DNA of 64,000 nt from Merdivicinus sp050943495. Its GTDB lineage: Bacteria > Bacillota > Clostridia > Oscillospirales > Ruminococcaceae. The translations under genes were made by a program, and so were the position numbers. This document shows, one piece after another, positions 24,872 through 33,184 of the stretch; position 1 is the stretch's first letter, and each line of letters begins with the position of its first letter. The stretch lies in NCBI GenBank assembly GCA_050943495.1, contig JBMNPH010000002.1, forward strand, positions 1-64,000, in the 5' to 3' direction. The notes under the pieces were generated by a model that was not told the origin of the DNA, did no database searches, and worked only from the letters and a program-made list of their open reading frames with translations.

Positions 24872-24995
24872 CATTACGCACGCACCTAAGTTTCCGCGCA
24901 TGGTGCTGAACCGTGTCAGTTGCGCAGGAATCAGTGCGGAGGAGGGTCGGCCTTAACCGGCTCAAAAAACCAAATTTTTTAGGAGGTACTACCTT
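24872..24995 (+). promoter_or_regulatory. Structured 5' leader of rpsB (candidate ribosomal-protein leader)
   Basis: The leader holds a hairpin GCGCA (24896-24900)/TGCGC (24921-24925) with an inner GGT/ACC helix, a second hairpin GGGTCGG (24944-24950)/CCGGCTC (24957-24963), then A6 and T6 runs that can pair next to the SD AGGAGG. S2 leaders are known to mediate autoregulation in other bacteria; this one is inferred from structure only. Confidence 0.45.
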
Positions 24996-25736
24996 ATGGC
25001 AGTCGTATCTATGAAACAGCTTCTGGAAGCTGGCGTACACTTTGGTCATCAGACAAGAAGATGGAACCCGAAAATGGCTCCTTACATCTTCACCGAAAGA
25101 AATGGTATTTACATCATCGACCTGCAGAAGACCGTTAAGAAGCTGGAAGAAGCTTATATGTTTGTCCGCGATGCAGCAGCAGAAGGCGGCGAAGTTCTGT
25201 TCGTCGGCACCAAGAAACAGGCTGGCGATTCCGTGAAGGAAGAGGCAGAGCGCTGCGGCATGCACTATGTCAATGCTCGTTGGCTGGGCGGTATGCTGAC
25301 CAACTTCAAGACCATCCGCCGCAGAATTGAGCGTCTGGCTCAGCTCCGCAAGATGGAAGAGGACGGCACTTTCGAACTCCTGCCGAAGAAAGAAGTCATC
25401 AAACTGAAACTCGAGATCGAAAAACTCGAGAAGTTCATCGGCGGTATCAAAAACATGAACAAGCTTCCTTCTGTTATGTTTGTAGTTGACCCCAAGAAGG
25501 AAAAGATTGCTGTTGCAGAAGCAAGAAAACTCGGTATTCCGGTTGTTGCAATTGTTGACACCAACTGCGATCCCGATGAATTAGATTATGTAATCCCCGG
25601 CAATGATGATGCAATCCGTGCTGTAAAACTGATTGCTGGCGCAATGTCCAGCGCAGTTCTGGAGGGCCGTCAGGGCGAGTCCGAGGCTGCTGAAGAGGTT
25701 GCTGAGGAAGAAGTTGCAGAAGAAGCTGCGGAATAA
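24996..25736 (+). CDS. rpsB: 30S ribosomal protein S2
   Basis: A 246-aa protein. MKQLLEAGVHFGHQTRRWNPKM, IIDLQKT, NARWLGGMLTN and IPGNDDAIRA are S2 hallmarks. The last 20 residues are a Glu/Ala/Val-rich acidic tail. Codon choice shifts toward C-ending codons (AAC, ATC, CTC), as expected for high expression. tsf follows after an internal hairpin. Confidence 0.98.
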   Translation: MAVVSMKQLLEAGVHFGHQTRRWNPKMAPYIFTERNGIYIIDLQKTVKKLEEAYMFVRDAAAEGGEVLFVGTKKQAGDSVKEEAERCGMHYVNARWLGGMLTNFKTIRRRIERLAQLRKMEEDGTFELLPKKEVIKLKLEIEKLEKFIGGIKNMNKLPSVMFVVDPKKEKIAVAEARKLGIPVVAIVDTNCDPDELDYVIPGNDDAIRAVKLIAGAMSSAVLEGRQGESEAAEEVAEEEVAEEAAE

Positions 25737-25752
25737 TCATTGGATAGAAATC

Positions 25753-25783
25753 AAATGCCCGAGCGAAAAATCTCGGGCATTTT
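25753..25783 (+). terminator. Hairpin between rpsB and tsf (partial terminator/attenuator)
   Basis: AAATGCCCGAG (25753-25763) pairs perfectly with CTCGGGCATTT (25772-25782), followed by TG. With few T residues it probably only reduces tsf transcription. Confidence 0.65.
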
Positions 25784-25809
25784 GGGTGTGAAATACAGGA
25801 GGAATAAAA

Positions 25810-26727
25810 ATGGCAAATTTTACTGCTGCTGATGTAAAAAAATTGCGTGAACAGACCGGCTGCGGCATGATGGACTGCAAAAAGGCTCTGACCGAGTCGG
25901 ATGGCAATGTAGAGAAAGCTCTGGAATTCCTGCGTGAAAAAGGTTTGGCAGCTGCTGAGAAGAAGGCAAGCCGTATTGCTGCAGAAGGTCTCGTTGTTTC
26001 TATGGTAGAAGGCAACGTTGGTGTTGTTCTGGAAGTAAATGCAGAAACCGACTTCGTTGCTAAGAATGAGACTTTCGTTGAGTTCGTAAACAATGTTGCG
26101 AAAACCATCATCAAGAACAATCCTGCTTCTGTGGAAGAACTGGCTGATATGCACTGCGAAAACACCGATATGACCGTTACCGAAGCTCTGAATGACCGGA
26201 TTCTGGTTATCGGCGAGAACATGAAGATCCGTCGTTTCACCCGTATGGAAGGCAACCTGGTTCCTTACGTTCATGGCGGCGGCAAGATCGGCGTTCTGGT
26301 AAACTTTGACACCGACTGCGCTGACAAAGAAGAGTTTGCAAACGTTGGTAAGGATGTTGCTATGCAGATCGCATTCTCCAACCCCACTTATTTGAACGAA
26401 TCTGAAGTTCCTGCTGACGTTGTCAACAAGGAAAAAGAGATTATCAAAGCTCAGATGGATAACGATCCTAAGATGGCTAACAAACCTGAGAAGGTGAAAG
26501 AGGGCATCATCAACGGACGTCTGGGTAAAGTATTCCAGGAAATCTGCCTGCTGGATCAGCCTTTCGTAAAAGAGGAGAAACTCAGCGTAAAACAGTACGT
26601 TGAAAATGCAGCGAAAGAAATGGGCGGCAAGATGGAGATCCTGTCCTTCGTTCGGATTGAAAAAGGTGAAGGCCTTGAGAAACGTGAAGACAACTTTGCA
26701 GATGAAGTTGCCAGCATGATGAAATAA
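25810..26727 (+). CDS. tsf: Elongation factor Ts
   Basis: A 305-aa protein. The UBA-like N terminus has VKKLREQTGCGMMDCKKAL, followed by the ETDFVAKNE motif that contacts EF-Tu and the coiled-coil/dimerisation part. It exchanges GDP for GTP on EF-Tu. CAGGAGG precedes the ATG. Codon use resembles rpsB (many GTT, GCT, AAC). Confidence 0.98.
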   Translation: MANFTAADVKKLREQTGCGMMDCKKALTESDGNVEKALEFLREKGLAAAEKKASRIAAEGLVVSMVEGNVGVVLEVNAETDFVAKNETFVEFVNNVAKTIIKNNPASVEELADMHCENTDMTVTEALNDRILVIGENMKIRRFTRMEGNLVPYVHGGGKIGVLVNFDTDCADKEEFANVGKDVAMQIAFSNPTYLNESEVPADVVNKEKEIIKAQMDNDPKMANKPEKVKEGIINGRLGKVFQEICLLDQPFVKEEKLSVKQYVENAAKEMGGKMEILSFVRIEKGEGLEKREDNFADEVASMMK

Positions 26728-26743
26728 GGATATTGTTCGCAAA

Positions 26744-26781
26744 AGGACACAGAGGAATTGATCCTTTGTGTCCTATTTTTT
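26744..26781 (+). terminator. Rho-independent terminator after tsf
   Basis: AGGACACA (26744-26751) pairs with TGTGTCCT (26767-26774), extended inward by AGGA/TCCT, followed by A and six T. Confidence 0.88.
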
Positions 26782-26843
26782 GAATTTTTTTACTGGGATT
26801 GGAATGAATTTATAAAAAAATCTGGAATTTTCTCTGCAATCTC

Positions 26844-26872
26844 TTTACAATACCGCGCAAATAGGTTAGAAT
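26844..26872 (+). promoter_or_regulatory. Promoter of pyrH-frr-uppS
   Basis: TTTACA (26844-26849), a 17-bp spacer and TAGAAT (26867-26872). A start near 26879 excludes the in-frame ATG at 26875 as translation start of pyrH. Confidence 0.65.
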
Positions 26873-26898
26873 AAATGTGTATAAAATCGGAGAATGGA

Positions 26899-27618
26899 GT
26901 GTCGACATTGGAACCAAAATATAAACGAGTTCTCTTGAAACTCAGCGGTGAAGCACTTGCCGGTGAGAAAAAGTTCGGACTGGACTATAATGTTATTACT
27001 CCCATTTGCAATGCAATTAAAGAATGCGTTGACATGGGCGTGCAAGTAGCAGTCGTGGTAGGCGGCGGCAATTTCTGGCGGGGGAGAAGCAGCGGCGCGA
27101 TGAATCGTACCCGTGCCGATCATATCGGTATGCTGGGAACAACGATGAATGCACTTGCCGTAGCGGATGCACTGGAAGAAACCGGTGCAATAGTTCGGGT
27201 GCAGACGGCTATTGCAATGCAGGAAGTTGCGGAACCGTATATCCGGAATCGTGCAGTTCGTCATTTGGAAAAAGGAAGGGTCGTAATTTTCGGCTGTGGA
27301 ACCGGTAATCCTTTCTTCTCGACTGATACAGCGGCTTCTCTGCGTGCTGCAGAAATCGAGGCCGATGTTGTCATGAAGGCAACAATGGTCGACGGTGTTT
27401 ATGATAAGGATCCGCATAAATATCCAGATGCGGTCAAATATGATACCCTGACTTTTACTGACGTATTGACAAAAAATCTAGCCGTAATGGATGCAACAGC
27501 TGCTTCTATGTGTAAAGATAATGGATTACCACTGTTGGTCTTCAATTTGGCAGATCCGCAGAATATCGTAGCAGCAGTTGAAGGAAAAAATATCGGCACT
27601 TTGGTTCTTCCCGAATAA
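26899..27618 (+). CDS. pyrH: UMP kinase
   Basis: A 239-aa amino-acid-kinase-fold protein that phosphorylates UMP to UDP. Motifs are RVLLKLSGEALAG, VVGGGNFWRG, the DHIGMLGT region and GTGNPFFSTDTAA. Start: GTG 26899 has GGAG (26889-26892) 6 nt upstream; TTG 26908 is an alternative. The ATG at 26875 lies at or before the predicted transcription start. It precedes frr in the standard rpsB-tsf-pyrH-frr order. Confidence 0.95.
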   Translation: MSTLEPKYKRVLLKLSGEALAGEKKFGLDYNVITPICNAIKECVDMGVQVAVVVGGGNFWRGRSSGAMNRTRADHIGMLGTTMNALAVADALEETGAIVRVQTAIAMQEVAEPYIRNRAVRHLEKGRVVIFGCGTGNPFFSTDTAASLRAAEIEADVVMKATMVDGVYDKDPHKYPDAVKYDTLTFTDVLTKNLAVMDATAASMCKDNGLPLLVFNLADPQNIVAAVEGKNIGTLVLPE

Positions 27619-27645
27619 AATATGTGAGAGAAAGGATACGAGATT

Positions 27646-28200
27646 ATGAAAGAGCAATTGAAAAAAGCTGAAGAAAAAATGCAGAAATCACTGACCGCAT
27701 TGGATAAGGAGTTTACATCTATCCGTGCCGGACGTGCAAACCCTGCTCTTCTGGACAAAATTACGGTTGATTATTATGGTTCTCCGACCCCAATCAATCA
27801 GATGGCTGCAATTTCTGTCCCGGAAGCACGTACTTTAATGATTCAGCCGTGGGATGTTTCGACTTTAAAACAGATTGAAAAGGCAATTCTCGCATCTGAA
27901 CTCGGTGTAACACCTAACAATGACGGTAAGGTAATTCGTTTGAACTTCCCGCCTCTCACAGAAGAGCGCCGCAGAGATTTGGCGAAAGATATCCGCAAAA
28001 TGGGTGAAGAATGTAAAGTAGCGGTGCGTTCCATTCGTCGTGATACAATGGAGAAATTGAAAGGCATGAAGAAAAACGGCGAGCTGACAGAAGACGATCT
28101 CAAAGATGGTGAGAAAGAAACTCAGAAGCTGACCGATAAATATGTCAAAGATATTGATGTCATGACCGAGAAGAAAGAAAAGGAAATCATGGAGCTGTAA
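27646..28200 (+). CDS. frr: Ribosome recycling factor
   Basis: A 184-aa protein. Repeated helices with EFTSIRAGRANPALLDKI, YYGSPTPINQMA and IRLNFPPLTEERR are diagnostic. With EF-G it splits post-termination ribosomes. Length is standard. It ends 1 bp before uppS. Confidence 0.98.
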   Translation: MKEQLKKAEEKMQKSLTALDKEFTSIRAGRANPALLDKITVDYYGSPTPINQMAAISVPEARTLMIQPWDVSTLKQIEKAILASELGVTPNNDGKVIRLNFPPLTEERRRDLAKDIRKMGEECKVAVRSIRRDTMEKLKGMKKNGELTEDDLKDGEKETQKLTDKYVKDIDVMTEKKEKEIMEL

Positions 28201-28201
28201 G

Positions 28202-28912
28202 ATGGCAGAACAGGAATTCCTTCCCACACATGTGGGAATTATCATGGATGGAAATGGCCGATGGGCGAAAAAGCGCGGGTTGCCTCGAAAGATGGGACAT
28301 CGTGCCGGCGCTGAGGTGTTCAAAACCATCGTACGATATGCGAATCGTCGTGGATTAAAGTATTTGACGATGTATGTATTTTCAACCGAGAATTGGAAAC
28401 GTCCGGAGGATGAAGTCGCTTCTATCATGAAATTGCTGCGGAATTATCTGGCGGAAGTAGATCAATATCGGGATGAGAATATTCGAATCCGATTTTTGGG
28501 AGATCTTTCGGTATTCGAGCCGGACATTCAGGCGCGCATGGAGGAAATTCGTGAAGAAAGTGCACATAATACTGGATTAACATTGAACCTTGCAGTGAAT
28601 TATGGTGGGCGAAATGAGCTGGTATATGCGGCACGTCGGCTGGCAGAAAAAGTAAAAGCCGGAGAACTGGAACCGGAACAGATTACAGAACAGATGGTGA
28701 CTGAAAACCTGTACGCAGGTGATGAACCGGATGTAGACTTGATTATCCGACCAAGCGGCGAGTATCGGTTATCCAATTTTCTGATTTGGCAGAGCGCCTA
28801 TGCAGAGTATGTCTTTATGGATGAGATACTGTGGCCGGATTTCAAACCGGCACATTTGGATCAGGCTTTGCTGGAATATCAAAAGCGAAACCGCCGTTTT
28901 GGCGGCATCTGA
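28202..28912 (+). CDS. uppS: Undecaprenyl diphosphate synthase
   Basis: A 236-aa cis-prenyltransferase that makes the C55 lipid carrier for peptidoglycan. HVGIIMDGNGRWA carries the catalytic Asp, VFSTENWKRP and NYGGRNE follow, and DLIIRPSGEYRLSNFL is the second substrate site. It is followed by a terminator and then cdsA. Confidence 0.97.
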   Translation: MAEQEFLPTHVGIIMDGNGRWAKKRGLPRKMGHRAGAEVFKTIVRYANRRGLKYLTMYVFSTENWKRPEDEVASIMKLLRNYLAEVDQYRDENIRIRFLGDLSVFEPDIQARMEEIREESAHNTGLTLNLAVNYGGRNELVYAARRLAEKVKAGELEPEQITEQMVTENLYAGDEPDVDLIIRPSGEYRLSNFLIWQSAYAEYVFMDEILWPDFKPAHLDQALLEYQKRNRRFGGI

Positions 28913-28918
28913 GAAAAG

Positions 28919-28951
28919 GAGGACCGTCCGCCAAAAAGCGGTCCTCTTTTT
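28919..28951 (+). terminator. Rho-independent terminator after uppS
   Basis: GAGGACCG (28919-28926) pairs with CGGTCCTC (28939-28946), followed by five T. Confidence 0.85.
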
Positions 28952-28997
28952 CGCATATACATATATTTATTAGATAGCTCGTATGGAGGAAAAATTG

Positions 28998-29834
28998 ATG
29001 AAGCAGCGAATTATTACGGCACTATTCGGGCTGGTTATTCTTTTTATTGTGCTCTTTTTTTATGAGACATTGGTATTTAATGCCGCAATTTCTGTGATTG
29101 CTGCACTGGCAGTCTTTGAGATCCTGCACTCTACCGGATTTGTGAAAAATAAGGTGATTTTGATATGCGCCATTTTGTATGGTGCAGCGATCCCCTTTTA
29201 TGATAAATTGCAGAACAGTCGCACCTTTTTTTATGTGACCATTGCATACTTAGTAATCTTAATCGCCACCTTGTTGGCAGATCATCAAAAAACTCAGTTT
29301 TCAGAGATCACAACTGCAGCCTTTATCTCATTATCCGTACCGCTGGCATTCTCAATTTTATTGTATATTCGGGATCATGTTGGACATGGCTTATTTTTAA
29401 CCTTGCTGGCTTGTGTAGCAGCATGGATTTCAGACTCTGCTGCATATTTTGTCGGAAGAAAATTTGGGAAACATAAACTTTGTCCCTTAATCAGTCCACA
29501 CAAAACCGTGGAGGGGGCAATCGGTGGAATAGTATTTGCGATCCTCTTTTTTGTATTGTTTTGTTGGGGATACAGCCTATTCCTGGCAGAGCAGGGCATA
29601 ATTGTACAGGTTTCTTATCATTGGGCGATACTAATTGGTGGAGTGTGCTCTGTGGTGGGAATTTGTGGAGATTTGACTGCATCCGTTATCAAAAGGCAGA
29701 CCGGCATCAAAGATTTTGGGACGATAATGCCTGGCCATGGCGGAATTATGGATCGTTTTGACAGCTTTTTGTTTGTCGTTCCGACGCTCTATTTGTTGAT
29801 GAAACTATTTCCGATTTTGACTATTTTGCAGTGA
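28998..29834 (+). CDS. cdsA: Phosphatidate cytidylyltransferase
   Basis: A 278-aa membrane protein with about eight hydrophobic segments. The CDP-alcohol signature IKRQTGIKDFGTIMPGHGG..DRFDS lies near the C terminus. It makes CDP-diacylglycerol for phospholipids. ATG 28998 follows GGAGG (28985-28989) by 8 nt; an in-frame ATG at 28983 overlaps that SD. Confidence 0.95.
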   Translation: MKQRIITALFGLVILFIVLFFYETLVFNAAISVIAALAVFEILHSTGFVKNKVILICAILYGAAIPFYDKLQNSRTFFYVTIAYLVILIATLLADHQKTQFSEITTAAFISLSVPLAFSILLYIRDHVGHGLFLTLLACVAAWISDSAAYFVGRKFGKHKLCPLISPHKTVEGAIGGIVFAILFFVLFCWGYSLFLAEQGIIVQVSYHWAILIGGVCSVVGICGDLTASVIKRQTGIKDFGTIMPGHGGIMDRFDSFLFVVPTLYLLMKLFPILTILQ

Positions 29835-29850
29835 GTGGGGAGGCAATACC

Positions 29851-30999
29851 ATGCCAAAACATCAGATCAGTGTATTGGGATCAACAGGATCCATAGGTGT
29901 GCAGACACTGGATGTCTGTCGGACACACAATTTCCGAGTGGTCGGTTTGGCGGCTCATTCCCATGAAAAACTTTTGGAAGAACAGGCAAGAGAATTTCAC
30001 CCGAAACAGGTCTGTATTTATCGGGAAGATCTTTGGCAGAGTTTGAAAACCAGGCTGGCTGATACAGATATCCGGGTAGTCTGCGGAATGGAGGGACTGT
30101 GTGAGACAGCAGCTCTTGCGGAAGCAGATCTGACATTGAATGCCGTGGTCGGAATGGTTGGATTGCAGCCGACATTGGCTGCAATCGAAGCAGGAAAAGT
30201 AATCGCGCTTGCCAACAAGGAAACTTTGGTGACTGGCGGAGAGCTGGTTATGCGTGCCGCACGGGAAAAAGGGGTCCAGATTCTGCCGGTTGACAGCGAA
30301 CATTCTGCGATATTTCAGTGTTTGCAGGGATATTCGGGCAACCGCGTGAATAAAATATTGCTGACGGCATCAGGCGGACCATTTTTCGGCAGAACGCGAA
30401 CGGAATTAGCCGATGTTACAGTAGAACAAACCCTGAAACATCCCAATTGGGATATGGGGGCCAAAATTACGGTGGATTCCGCTACTTTAATGAATAAAGG
30501 CTTTGAATGTATCGAGGCGGTATGGCTTTTCGGCGTGAAACCGGAACAGATTGAGGTGGTGGTGCATCGGGAAAGCATCATACATTCTATGGTGGAATTT
30601 GAGGATTACGCTGTGCTGGGACAGATGGGCGTACCGGATATGAAAATTCCGATTCAGTATGCGCTCACCTATCCGGAACGCAAGCCATGTCCAACAAAAC
30701 GGTTGAATCTGTTTGAATGCGGAAGTTTGACCTTTGCAAAACCGGATTACGAAACATTTTCTTGCCTGCGGACTGCGCTTGCAGCGGTTGATAAGGGCGG
30801 ATTGTATCCGACATTGGTCAACAGCGCCAATGAAGAACTGGTTCGTCTCTTTTTAGATCGAAAGATTTCATTTCTGCAAATTGGGGATACTGTGGAAAAG
30901 ATGCTGGAAATTCCAGTGTCGGATGAAGTGACAGTTTCCTCCATTCTGCAGGCAGAACAGCAGGCGAGAGAATTGGTTCATCGTATCTGCGGCATCTGA
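29851..30999 (+). CDS. dxr: 1-deoxy-D-xylulose 5-phosphate reductoisomerase
   Basis: A 382-aa MEP-pathway enzyme. The NADPH-binding VLGSTGSIGVQTLDV, the metal/substrate site LPVDSEHSAIFQCLQG and the later SATLMNKGFECIEA are clear. It feeds isoprenoid precursors to uppS. ispG, a later step of the same pathway, lies two genes downstream. Confidence 0.97.
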   Translation: MPKHQISVLGSTGSIGVQTLDVCRTHNFRVVGLAAHSHEKLLEEQAREFHPKQVCIYREDLWQSLKTRLADTDIRVVCGMEGLCETAALAEADLTLNAVVGMVGLQPTLAAIEAGKVIALANKETLVTGGELVMRAAREKGVQILPVDSEHSAIFQCLQGYSGNRVNKILLTASGGPFFGRTRTELADVTVEQTLKHPNWDMGAKITVDSATLMNKGFECIEAVWLFGVKPEQIEVVVHRESIIHSMVEFEDYAVLGQMGVPDMKIPIQYALTYPERKPCPTKRLNLFECGSLTFAKPDYETFSCLRTALAAVDKGGLYPTLVNSANEELVRLFLDRKISFLQIGDTVEKMLEIPVSDEVTVSSILQAEQQARELVHRICGI

Positions 31000-31015
31000 T
31001 TTTTTGGAGGGAAAC

Positions 31016-32041
31016 ATGTTAGGCAGTATCTTATTAACACTCGTTATATTTCTGGCTATTATTTTTATTCATGAGTTGGGACACTTTCTGGTCGCCAAAT
31101 GGAGCGGTGTACGGGTCAATGAATTTGCATTGGGAATGGGTCCTGCCATTATTAGCCGGCAGTGGGGAGAAACGCTGTATTCGATCCGAGCATTTCCGAT
31201 AGGTGGATTTTGCAGTATGGAGGGCGAAGATAACGGTTCCGATGATCCCCGCGCCTTTTGCAACATTGTGGTCTGGAAACGGATACTGGTTGTGATCGCC
31301 GGTGCTTTGATGAATCTCTTGCTGGGATTTGTATTGATTGTCGGAATTACGGCTGCATCGGATGTAATTACCTCTAATACGGTTGCAAGTTTTTCGGAGG
31401 GGGCTTCTTCGGAGGCTTCTGGTCTGCAGGCAGGCGATACGATTCAGAAAATCAATGGACGATCTGTACGGGTGGAAAATGATATTGCGTATGAACTTCT
31501 GCGAGATGATGATGGCGTTGTGGATATGACGGTGCAGCGGGATGGAAAATCTGTAGATTTGAAGAACGTTGTCTTTACCATGACAGAAGGAGAAGACGGA
31601 ACAAAGAGCCTGACGATTGATTTCAAAGTGGTAGGACAGGAAACGAGTTTCGGAAATGTGCTGAGCTACTCCTTTCGGAAATCGGCCTCGGTTGCAAGAC
31701 TGGTATGGATATCACTGCTCGATTTGGTGACTGGGCATGCCTCTTTGAATGACCTTGCAGGACCGATTGGGATGACGCAGGTTGTAGGGCAGGCAGCCAA
31801 GGTTGGTGCCTCCAGTTTGCTGTTGCTTGCTGCTTTTATCACGATCAATGTGGGGATTTTCAATTTGCTTCCCATACCGGCTCTGGATGGAGGAAGGCTG
31901 TTCTTCCTTTTGGTGGAGGTAATTCGCCGTAAACGGATCAAACCGGAATATGAGGCGTATGTTCATCTGGCAGGATTTGCGCTGCTGATTCTGCTGATGA
32001 TTGTGGTTGCGTTCAATGATATCTGGCGGCTGATTTCATAA
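31016..32041 (+). CDS. rseP: RIP metalloprotease RseP (site-2 protease)
   Basis: A 341-aa membrane protease. The zinc motif HELGH (H19 to H23) lies in the first membrane segment, a PDZ domain spans about 115-190, and NLLPIPALDGGR supplies the third metal ligand. It cleaves anti-sigma factors or signal peptides within the membrane. ATG 31016 is preceded by GGAGGG; the codon at 31004 lies upstream of that SD. Confidence 0.95.
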   Translation: MLGSILLTLVIFLAIIFIHELGHFLVAKWSGVRVNEFALGMGPAIISRQWGETLYSIRAFPIGGFCSMEGEDNGSDDPRAFCNIVVWKRILVVIAGALMNLLLGFVLIVGITAASDVITSNTVASFSEGASSEASGLQAGDTIQKINGRSVRVENDIAYELLRDDDGVVDMTVQRDGKSVDLKNVVFTMTEGEDGTKSLTIDFKVVGQETSFGNVLSYSFRKSASVARLVWISLLDLVTGHASLNDLAGPIGMTQVVGQAAKVGASSLLLLAAFITINVGIFNLLPIPALDGGRLFFLLVEVIRRKRIKPEYEAYVHLAGFALLILLMIVVAFNDIWRLIS

Positions 32042-32061
32042 AGAAAACGGAAAAAGAGCAG

Positions 32062-32113
32062 GATTTCCTGCAAAAATAAGCGAGAATGTGGGACAGGAAA
32101 TCTGTCCCTTTTT
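32062..32113 (+). promoter_or_regulatory. Terminator/antiterminator-like element between rseP and ispG
   Basis: A terminator hairpin GGGACAG (32090-32096)/CTGTCCC (32102-32108) plus five T lies before ispG. Upstream, GATTTCCTG (32062-32070) is an exact complement of CAGGAAATC (32094-32102), which covers one terminator arm and the loop. The two pairings exclude each other, as in an attenuator. Confidence 0.5.
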
Positions 32114-32130
32114 GCAAGTGAGGGATCATG

Positions 32131-33174
32131 ATGAAAAGAAAGACGATACCAGTAAAATTAAAGGATTTGGTTTTCGGAAACGGAAAAATTTATATCCAGT
32201 CCATGCTGAATGTGCCCAGCACCGATATAGCGGGAAGTGTAGAGCAGGCGAAAGCATTGGAAGCCGCAGGATGTGAGATTGTCCGGGCGGCGATTCCGGA
32301 TAAAGCAGCGGTGGCATTGATACCCAAAATCAAGGAATCGGTTTCCATTCCGCTGGTAGCAGATATTCATTTTGATTATCGTCTGGCGCTGGAATCACTG
32401 GAAGCAGGCATCGATAAAATTCGGATCAATCCCGGGAATATCGGGGAGGAAGATCGTATCAAAGCAGTTGCAGTTGCCTGTGCCAATAAAGGTGTCCCGA
32501 TCCGGATTGGAGTTAATGGCGGTTCATTGGAAAAGCATATTCTGGCGAAATATGGTGCGCCGACAGCAGATGCATTGGTGGAGAGCGGGCTGTATAATGC
32601 GCGTCTGTTGGAAAAATTCGGTTTTGATCAGATTGTGATTTCCCTCAAATCATCCAATGTTCAGACGATGATCGAAGCATACCGGAAATTGGCGGCATGT
32701 TGTGAATATCCGCTGCATCTGGGGGTGACAGAAGCCGGAACAGAGCGGATGGGATTGATTAAATCTGCCATTGGAATTGGCAGTCTGCTTGCCGACGGAA
32801 TCGGCGATACGATTCGGGTATCCTTGACGGCAGATCCGGTACGGGAAATTGCGGCGGCGCGGGATATTTTGAAAGCACTCGACCTCTGTCCGGATGCTCC
32901 TCAAATTGTCTCTTGCCCGACCTGCGGCCGGACGAGAATTGATTTGATTTCACTGGCGAATCAGGTAGAAGCGCGGCTGGCAGCAGTGAAAAAGCCGCTG
33001 AAAGTTGCCGTGATGGGCTGTGCGGTAAACGGACCGGGAGAAGCACGGGAAGCGGATATCGGAATTGCGGGCGGAGATGGATGTGCGATTCTGTTCAAGA
33101 AGGGAGAAATCCTGCGGAAAGTTCCCGAAGATCGGATTGTAGAGGAATTGTTTGCGGAAATCGAAAGGATGTAG
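32131..33174 (+). CDS. ispG: (E)-4-hydroxy-3-methylbut-2-enyl-diphosphate synthase
   Basis: A 347-aa 4Fe-4S enzyme of the MEP pathway. Motifs are VADIHFDYRLA, KIRINPGNIG, SCPTCGRTRID and MGCAVNGPGEA, the last two holding the cluster Cys residues. ATG 32131 is 6 nt after GAGGG; ATG 32128 is only 3 nt away. It is followed within 10 bp by polC. Confidence 0.96.
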   Translation: MKRKTIPVKLKDLVFGNGKIYIQSMLNVPSTDIAGSVEQAKALEAAGCEIVRAAIPDKAAVALIPKIKESVSIPLVADIHFDYRLALESLEAGIDKIRINPGNIGEEDRIKAVAVACANKGVPIRIGVNGGSLEKHILAKYGAPTADALVESGLYNARLLEKFGFDQIVISLKSSNVQTMIEAYRKLAACCEYPLHLGVTEAGTERMGLIKSAIGIGSLLADGIGDTIRVSLTADPVREIAAARDILKALDLCPDAPQIVSCPTCGRTRIDLISLANQVEARLAAVKKPLKVAVMGCAVNGPGEAREADIGIAGGDGCAILFKKGEILRKVPEDRIVEELFAEIERM

Positions 33175-33184
33175 GGGAGAAACT

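Noticed and set aside
25474..26742. Long antisense reading frame (about 422 codons) opposite rpsB/tsf
   Set aside because: It mirrors the strongly biased codons of tsf and rpsB, has no SD or family resemblance, and both sense genes are certain.
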